A stretch of 10,420 nt of DNA, from contig JAITGB010000105.1 of assembly GCA_031280945.1 (NCBI GenBank), positions 1 to 10,420 on the forward strand. Direction: 5' to 3'. Made by a program: the position numbers and the translations under genes. The notes below the pieces were generated by a model that did no database searches, was not told the DNA's origin, and was given only the letters and a program-made list of their open reading frames with translations. Source of the stretch: Spirochaetales bacterium. GTDB lineage: Bacteria; Spirochaetota; Spirochaetia; DTKZ01. Each line of letters opens with the position of its first letter. Position 1 is the stretch's first letter. Shown one piece after another: positions 1 through 4,527 of this stretch.

Positions 1-1158
1 CGGCCTATTATGAATGTGGCGGGTATGCTGAAGGATATTTCCGAGGGCGAGGGAGACCTTACAAAGAGGCTTACCTCCAAAACACAGGACGAGCTGGGGC
101 TTATGTCAAATTACTTTAACATGACCCTCGACAAGATTCGTAACCTCATCGTACTTATCAAGGAGCAGTCGCAGAGTCTTGAGCATATCGGGATGAGCCT
201 TTCGGAAAATATGTCCGAGACGGCCGCCGCCATGAACCAAATCAGCGCCAACGTTGAGAGCGTCAAGAGCCAGGTTACCAATCAGTCTGCGAGCGTTACC
301 CAGACAAACGCTACAATGGAGCAGATTACATCGGGGATTAATTCCCTCAACAAGAGTATTGAGGCCCAGAGTTCAAGCGTGAGCCAGTCTTCAAGCGCGG
401 TGGAAGAAATGCTCGCAAATATTGCGAGCGTTACCCAGTCTCTTGTTATGAACGCGCAAAACGTGAAGGAGCTTACGGAGGCCGCCTCAAGCGGAAAATC
501 GGACCTTCAGGTTGTTGTTGCCGATATTCAGGAGATTGCGAAGGAGTCGGAGGGGCTTCTTGAGGTGAACGCCATGATGCAAAACATAGCGAGCCAGACA
601 AACCTTCTTTCGATGAATGCGGCAATAGAGGCGGCCCACGCGGGGGAGGCGGGCAAGGGTTTTGCTGTTGTGGCGGATGAGATTCGCAAGCTCGCGGAGT
701 CTTCGGGCGAACAGGCAAAGAGTACGTCGGTAGTCCTCAAAAAAATCAAGGACTCTGTTGACAAAATTACAGGGTCAACGGAGGAGGTCTTGCGAAAGTT
801 TGAGGATATAGATTCGGGCGTGCGGACTGTTTCCCTGCAGGAGGAGAATATCCGCAACGCCATGGAGGAGCAGAGCGAGGGAAGTAAGCAGGTCCTTGAG
901 GCTGTGGGAGAGCTTAACGCTGTTACGCAGAAGGTGCGGGACGGCTCCGGGGAGATGCTTCTGGGAAGCCAGGAGGTTATCAAGGAGAGTAAAAACCTGG
1001 GCCGCATTTCCCAGGAAATCGCGGACAGCATGAACGAGATGACAGCGGGCGCCCAGGAGATTACCCTCGCCATGAACCAGGTAAACGATGTGAGCGCAAA
1101 AAACAAGGAGAGTATTGAGGCCCTTGTGGGCGAAGTGGGAAAGTTTCGGGTGGAGTAA
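1..1158 (+). CDS. Methyl-accepting chemotaxis protein, 3' part (5' end outside window)
   Basis: The frame is open from the first base and gives 385 visible residues, so the sensor and membrane parts lie upstream of the window. The visible protein starts in the C-terminal half of a HAMP linker (residues about 1-50, with the DLTKRL and DELG stretches). It then runs through the long coiled-coil signalling domain. The highly conserved hairpin tip that contacts CheA and CheW lies at about nt 550-715, with the QTNLLSMNAAIEAA and AGKGFAVVADEIRKLAE motifs. It is known for the family that this tip controls the chemotaxis kinase and that flanking glutamates and glutamines are methylated by CheR. No C-terminal CheR-tethering pentapeptide is seen; the protein ends KFRVE. 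It is a close paralogue of the minus-strand receptor at 7375-9525. A strong terminator follows within 11 bases of the stop, so this gene ends its own transcript. Confidence 0.95.
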   Translation, partial: RPIMNVAGMLKDISEGEGDLTKRLTSKTQDELGLMSNYFNMTLDKIRNLIVLIKEQSQSLEHIGMSLSENMSETAAAMNQISANVESVKSQVTNQSASVTQTNATMEQITSGINSLNKSIEAQSSSVSQSSSAVEEMLANIASVTQSLVMNAQNVKELTEAASSGKSDLQVVVADIQEIAKESEGLLEVNAMMQNIASQTNLLSMNAAIEAAHAGEAGKGFAVVADEIRKLAESSGEQAKSTSVVLKKIKDSVDKITGSTEEVLRKFEDIDSGVRTVSLQEENIRNAMEEQSEGSKQVLEAVGELNAVTQKVRDGSGEMLLGSQEVIKESKNLGRISQEIADSMNEMTAGAQEITLAMNQVNDVSAKNKESIEALVGEVGKFRVE

Positions 1159-1168
1159 AGCGGTGTTC

Positions 1169-1201
1169 CCGGGGCCGGCCGCAAGGCCGGCCCCGGCTTT
1201 T
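1169..1201 (+). terminator. Rho-independent terminator of the first MCP gene
   Basis: A perfect 12-bp GC-rich stem (1169-1180 with 1185-1196) closes a GCAA tetraloop (1181-1184), followed by a short T run at 1198-1201. GCAA is a GNRA-type, stabilising loop. It begins 10 bases after the MCP stop codon and ends about 20 bases before the cassette promoter, insulating the restriction-modification genes from MCP transcription. The T tract is short, so efficiency is uncertain. Confidence 0.85.
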
Positions 1202-1207
1202 GGATTT
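1198..1207 (+). repeat. Left copy of a 10-bp inverted repeat flanking the restriction-modification cassette
   Basis: TTTTGGATTT here is matched exactly on the opposite strand at 2969-2978. The pair encloses the promoter, both cassette genes and little else. This copy overlaps the T tract of the MCP terminator. It may mark the cassette boundary or simply reflect similar terminator tails on the two flanking transcripts. Confidence 0.5.
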
Positions 1208-1221
1208 GCGGGGGCTTTACC

Positions 1222-1250
1222 TTGACAGAAAGAAACAGAAAAAATATAGT
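1222..1250 (+). promoter_or_regulatory. Sigma-70-type promoter of the restriction-modification cassette
   Basis: A consensus -35 hexamer TTGACA (1222-1227), a 17-base spacer and a near-consensus -10 TATAGT (1245-1250) are present. The expected transcription start, 6-8 bases after the -10, falls on or next to the methyltransferase ATG at 1257. No Shine-Dalgarno sequence lies between the promoter and that ATG, so a leaderless mRNA is predicted. Confidence 0.8.
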
Positions 1251-1256
1251 TGGGAT

Positions 1257-2183
1257 ATGCACATCGCACGGCCATTTGTCAAGTGGGTTGGCGGTAAATC
1301 CCGGCTTTTAGAACAATTTGAGAGTCTTTATCCGCAGGAACTGCGAAAAGGTTTCATAGAAAACTACTTTGAGCCTTTTTTGGGCGGCGGGGCCCTGTAT
1401 TTCTCAATAGCGGAGAAATATAAAATAAAGAATGCCTATCTCTCAGATGTAAATGGCGATTTGATATTAACGTACAAAGTGATACAAAAAAAACATTCTG
1501 ACTTACTTGAATTTCTTGCGCACTACCAGGAAATGTACGATAAGACCAGTGAGAAAAAACGGTATGATTTATTTCGTGAAGTGAGAAAACATTTTAATGA
1601 CCAGAGATTTGAGATAAACTATAAGAAACTATCAGATAACTGGATTCCACGGGCTGCACAATTTATCTTTCTCAACAAGACGTGTTTTAATGGTCTTTTC
1701 CGTCTCAATTCACACGGTGAATTCAATGTCCCTTTTGGCAAATATGACTCAATAAACATTGTTAATGAAGAGAATACCCGGGCTGTTTCAAAGATTTTAC
1801 GCAATGCCCGGATAGTCCACGCCGACTATTCAGATTGTTACGATAAAATAACAGCCAAAAGTTTTGTTTATTTTGACCCGCCCTACCGTCCTTTAACACA
1901 AACCGCGAGCTTTACGGCTTACACCGGAACAGAATTTAACGATGCCCGGCAAGTGGAATTATCCCTGTTCTTTCAAAAGGTGGACAAGAAAAAAAAGGCG
2001 AAACTTATGCTTTCAAACTCTGACCCTGCAAACGTCAATCCCGGCGACAATTTCTTCAGGAAAGCGTATTCCGGTTACACCATCATACGGGTTTGTGCCA
2101 ACAGGTCTGTTAATTGCGACGGGGCCAAACGCGGAAGAATTAGTGAGCTTGTTATAACGAACTACATGGGCAGGACGGGATAA
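1257..2183 (+). CDS. DNA adenine (N6) methyltransferase, Dam/DpnM type, predicted GATC
   Basis: This 308-residue protein has the alpha-class N6-adenine methyltransferase layout. The SAM-binding segment FVKWVGGK is at residues 7-14, followed by FEPFLGGGALYF at 38-49. The family signature LNKTCFNGLFR is at 139-149, catalytic DPPY at 207-210 continuing RPLTQTASFTAY, then SNSDP at 253-257 and KRGRISELVITNY near the end. The stretch after DPPY and the C-terminal block match the DpnM (M.DpnIIA) branch, whose members methylate adenine in GATC. The specificity is inferred from family and from the lack of GATC in the window. An upstream in-frame TTG at 1200 would add 19 residues lying inside the terminator and promoter, so I start at ATG 1257, where known homologues begin. 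There is no Shine-Dalgarno site; the ATG sits where the mRNA should begin. The TAA overlaps the nuclease ATG by one base. The gene is more AT-rich than its neighbours, suggesting horizontal acquisition. Confidence 0.92.
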   Translation: MHIARPFVKWVGGKSRLLEQFESLYPQELRKGFIENYFEPFLGGGALYFSIAEKYKIKNAYLSDVNGDLILTYKVIQKKHSDLLEFLAHYQEMYDKTSEKKRYDLFREVRKHFNDQRFEINYKKLSDNWIPRAAQFIFLNKTCFNGLFRLNSHGEFNVPFGKYDSINIVNEENTRAVSKILRNARIVHADYSDCYDKITAKSFVYFDPPYRPLTQTASFTAYTGTEFNDARQVELSLFFQKVDKKKKAKLMLSNSDPANVNPGDNFFRKAYSGYTIIRVCANRSVNCDGAKRGRISELVITNYMGRTG

Positions 2184-2947
2184 TGAATCATAAACCCTGG
2201 GAAGCTGTCTTTGAATCATGCAGAATAGACCGGCATGATTTCTCACAAGCTCCCTTTCTGCTTACCGCAGAACACATAAAAAGGGCAACTGCCCATTTTA
2301 GCGCAACTACCGAACGGGAAGTGCGGGTGTTATGCAAACAGGACACGCGGGAAGACAGGCCAAATATCTTTAGGGAGAAAGATTTATTCCTTTTACCTAT
2401 AAAGAACGGAACATATATTATTCTGCAAGGGGACGGCTATGTCGATATTCCCCAGATAAATTCAAGGGTGGAAGTCTATAAATCAAGGCTCGATTTTGAA
2501 CTTGACACTTCAAAGGCCGGCAATTCGGAAATGCAGCACCTTGACTTCGCGTATGCCTCAAGCCTTATTCGCTCATTTCTGGACGACCCTACTCTTGTTT
2601 TGACTATCCGGGGCAGAAAGTATACGCCAAGATTTGAATTTACCGCCGGAAAATATCGACAAAAAATTACTGTGGAAGGCGTTCAAACCGAGGTTGACGC
2701 CGGGTATGAAGGGAAAAATCAGGTTGTTTTAATTGAAGCAAAAAATTCGTACAGTAGTAATACGATTATTCGCCAGCTATATTATCCCTACAGGCAGTGG
2801 AAATCTCACACACACAAGGAGGTGAGGCTGCTCTTTTTTGAAAAACGCAAAAGCGTTTATTCTCTCTATAATTTTGAGTTTACCGACATCTATAATTATG
2901 ATAGTATAAAACTTGCTGGCTGTAAAAGATACGAAATTGTACAGTAA
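2183..2947 (+). CDS. Predicted type II restriction endonuclease (PD-(D/E)XK fold), partner of the methyltransferase
   Basis: This 254-residue protein starts at an ATG sharing one base with the methyltransferase stop (TAATG), so translation is probably coupled. The likely active site is in the C-terminal half: E170/D172, a short strand, then E185-A-K187, i.e. D...ExK, followed by Q198 in RQLYYPYR, a conserved-Gln helix seen in several nuclease families of this fold. Residues 1-100 (for example RPNIFREKDLFLLPI at 59-73) look like an N-terminal recognition region I associate with uncharacterised type II enzymes. I see no similarity to the DpnII or MboI nucleases, although the methyltransferase is DpnM-like. 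Position and fold support a restriction enzyme cutting the unmethylated site; GATC specificity is inferred. There is no signal peptide or membrane segment. A solitary PD-(D/E)XK nuclease of another function cannot be excluded. The base composition matches the methyltransferase gene rather than the flanks. Confidence 0.8.
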   Translation: MNHKPWEAVFESCRIDRHDFSQAPFLLTAEHIKRATAHFSATTEREVRVLCKQDTREDRPNIFREKDLFLLPIKNGTYIILQGDGYVDIPQINSRVEVYKSRLDFELDTSKAGNSEMQHLDFAYASSLIRSFLDDPTLVLTIRGRKYTPRFEFTAGKYRQKITVEGVQTEVDAGYEGKNQVVLIEAKNSYSSNTIIRQLYYPYRQWKSHTHKEVRLLFFEKRKSVYSLYNFEFTDIYNYDSIKLAGCKRYEIVQ

Positions 2948-2966
2948 GGGAAATATATTTACTTCC

Positions 2967-3002
2967 AAAAATCCAAAACTGCCTGTATGGGGAAGGCGGC
3001 AG
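2967..3002 (-). terminator. Weak candidate terminator for the minus-strand signalling operon
   Basis: The 83-base gap 2948-3030 lies between two convergent genes. On the minus strand CTGCC (3002-2998) can pair with GGCAG (2983-2979) across a 14-base loop. The stem is followed by two T runs (2978-2975 and 2971-2967). The five-pair stem is short, so this is only a candidate. Nothing else is visible in the gap. Confidence 0.3.
2969..2978 (-). repeat. Right copy of the 10-bp inverted repeat flanking the cassette
   Basis: On the minus strand this reads TTTTGGATTT, identical to 1198-1207. It lies 21 bases past the nuclease stop codon. It also overlaps the T tract of the weak minus-strand terminator downstream of the HD-GYP gene. 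Confidence 0.5.
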
Positions 3003-3030
3003 GTTGATTCGCAGGCGGGGCGCGGGATTT

Positions 3031-4113
3031 TTACCGCTTGAGCCGCTCTGCTTTCTTTGTAAAGATGTCAACAAGGCAGGGGTCAAATTGTGTGCCTTTG
3101 CCGTTCTTTATAATTTGTACGGCTTCTTCATGGGCAAAGGCTTTTTTGTAGGGGCGCTCGGAGGTAAGGGCATCGTACACGTCGGCTATTGCCATAATCC
3201 TGCCGGGAAGGGGTATTGCTTCTCCGGCAAGGCCGAGGGGATAGCCGGTTCCGTCCCATTTTTCGTGGTGGGTTCCCGCAAAAACTTTGGCGTAGAAAAT
3301 AAAATCGCTTTCCTCAATGGCTGATTCTATGTGTTCAAGAACTTTTACGCCGAATGTCGTGTGGGTTTTCATTTCTTCGAATTCTTCGGTTGTAAGGCGT
3401 CCGGGTTTTTTTAATATCATGTCGCTGATGGCGATTTTTCCTACGTCGTGAAGCTGTGAGGACTGCAGGAGAAGTTCAAATTCCCAGCTTTCGGCTTCCT
3501 TCCGGTAGGGGCTGCCGCTTTCGATGAGCGCTTCTGTGAGGAGGCCAACCCCCTGCTGCGTACGCTCTATGTGGCTTCCGGTTATGTCGTCCCGGCATTC
3601 CACAAGGTCGGCGACTGTTTTCAGTATGGCGTTTTGCAGCACAAGCACTGTTTTGGTTTTCGCTTCCACCATTTTGCGCAAATTCAGGTTAAAATTCTGC
3701 AGTTCTTTGGCCTGCTTTTCGAGAGTGGTTTTTTGGTCTTCCACAAGGAGGTGTACTTCGATGCGCTTCAGGAGGAGAGGCGGTTCAAAGGGTTTTGTAA
3801 TATAATCAACCGCGCCGAGGGTGAGGCCCTCAAGTTCGTTGTCGGATTCCGTTTTTGCCGTAAGAAAAATAACGGGGATATTTTGCGTTTCGGGCTTTGA
3901 CTTGAGGATTTTGATTGCCTCGTAGCCGTTCATCTCCGGCATATCGATGTCAAGAAGAATAAGGGCAGGGGTGTTGTTCTCAAGAAGGCTGAAGAGTTTC
4001 GCGGCTGAGGGGGACGTTGCCACGGAATACTTTTCCGATAAAACGTTTTTGCCAATTTTGAGGTTGGCGGGGTTGTCGTCCACAAGCATAATGAGTTTCT
4101 TTTCGTTTTCCAT
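3031..4113 (-). CDS. Response regulator with HD-GYP cyclic-di-GMP phosphodiesterase domain
   Basis: This 360-residue soluble protein has a receiver at about 5-122: acidic pair D12/D13, phosphoacceptor D55 in LLDIDMP, T85 and K107 in ITKPF. A helical linker (about 123-165) follows, then an HD-GYP domain. The metal and catalytic residues of HD-GYP are present: H181 in GSHIERT, H222-D223 in LHDVGKIAI, H251, H282-H283-E and DGTGYP (287-292), plus IADVYDAL. Family members of the RpfG type hydrolyse cyclic-di-GMP when phosphorylated, so this is the probable operon output. The ATG at 4113 is preceded by AGGAGG (4126-4121) at 7-base spacing. That site overlaps the stop of the receiver gene upstream, 11 bases away, so the two are co-transcribed and probably coupled. 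A start 17 codons further upstream would overlap that gene and has no support. The receiver is nearly the same as the neighbouring stand-alone one. Confidence 0.94.
   Translation of the reverse strand: MENEKKLIMLVDDNPANLKIGKNVLSEKYSVATSPSAAKLFSLLENNTPALILLDIDMPEMNGYEAIKILKSKPETQNIPVIFLTAKTESDNELEGLTLGAVDYITKPFEPPLLLKRIEVHLLVEDQKTTLEKQAKELQNFNLNLRKMVEAKTKTVLVLQNAILKTVADLVECRDDITGSHIERTQQGVGLLTEALIESGSPYRKEAESWEFELLLQSSQLHDVGKIAISDMILKKPGRLTTEEFEEMKTHTTFGVKVLEHIESAIEESDFIFYAKVFAGTHHEKWDGTGYPLGLAGEAIPLPGRIMAIADVYDALTSERPYKKAFAHEEAVQIIKNGKGTQFDPCLVDIFTKKAERLKR
3786..4110 (-). repeat. Receiver-domain direct repeat, copy in the HD-GYP gene
   Basis: This segment aligns to 4184-4511 in the same orientation, offset 398-401 bases. 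It includes long identical runs, for example the 20 bases starting at 3931 and 4329. Both encode the receiver from the first beta strand to KPFEP. The two proteins differ at scattered positions, most of them in the loop after FLT. Confidence 0.8.
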
Positions 4114-4124
4114 GTTTCTTCCTC

Positions 4125-4514
4125 CTATGGGGCGCCCTCCGCATCGAGGTGCTTTCCTATGCATGCGAAAAGAGCTTCGGGCTCAAAGGGTTTTGTAATG
4201 TAATCGGCGGCTCCCAGGCTCCGGCCTTCCTCTTCGTCGGAGGAGTCGGTTTTGCCTGTAAGAAAAATAACGGGGATGTTTTGGGTTTCGGGTTTTGATT
4301 TGAGGATTTTAATTGCCGCGTAGCCGTCCATCTCCGGCATATCGATGTCAAGAAGAATAAGGCTGGGGGTGTTGTTCTCAAGAAGGGTAAAGAGTTTCGC
4401 GGCTGAGGGAGACGTTGCTACTGTGTATTTTTGGGACAGTACATTTTTTCCTATTCTGAGGTTGGCGGGGTTGTCGTCTACAAGCATGATGAGTTTTTTT
4501 TCGGTGGTTTCCAT
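4125..4514 (-). CDS. Stand-alone single-domain response regulator (receiver only)
   Basis: This 129-residue protein is one complete receiver: D13/D14, phosphoacceptor D56 in LLDIDMP, T86 in IFLTG and K108 in ITKPF, with no output domain. Such proteins work by direct protein contact or as phosphate shuttles or sinks. Here it could relay between the kinase HPt domain and another regulator, or compete with the HD-GYP receiver. The ATG at 4514 has AGGAG at 6-base spacing; a longer frame upstream overlaps the kinase stop and lacks a ribosome site. The kinase gene ends 13 bases upstream and the HD-GYP gene starts 11 bases downstream. The sequence is a recent duplicate of the HD-GYP receiver, clearest in the first 85 residues; the alpha4-beta5 region (GKTDSSDEEEGRSLG) has diverged, which is the face that usually sets partner choice. 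CheY is unlikely as a name because its nearest relative is the HD-GYP receiver. Confidence 0.92.
   Translation of the reverse strand: METTEKKLIMLVDDNPANLRIGKNVLSQKYTVATSPSAAKLFTLLENNTPSLILLDIDMPEMDGYAAIKILKSKPETQNIPVIFLTGKTDSSDEEEGRSLGAADYITKPFEPEALFACIGKHLDAEGAP
4184..4511 (-). repeat. Receiver-domain direct repeat, copy in the stand-alone regulator
   Basis: This is the second copy of the duplicated receiver, aligning to 3786-4110 with one extra codon near the start (METTEKK versus MENEKK). It is a tandem in-operon duplication, so it offers a substrate for recombination that would fuse or delete receivers. Confidence 0.8.
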
Positions 4515-4527
4515 GATTTTCTCCTGC

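Noticed and set aside
1200..1256. TTG at 1200 as an upstream start for the methyltransferase, adding 19 residues.
   Set aside because: It lies in the T tract of the previous terminator and upstream of the promoter, has no ribosome site, and known family members start at the equivalent of the ATG at 1257.
528..1262. Long minus-strand open frames opposite the first MCP gene, and similar long plus-strand frames opposite the kinase and second MCP.
   Set aside because: They are antisense shadows of well-supported genes; their translations are low-complexity or Ser/Arg/Phe-rich with no domain signature.
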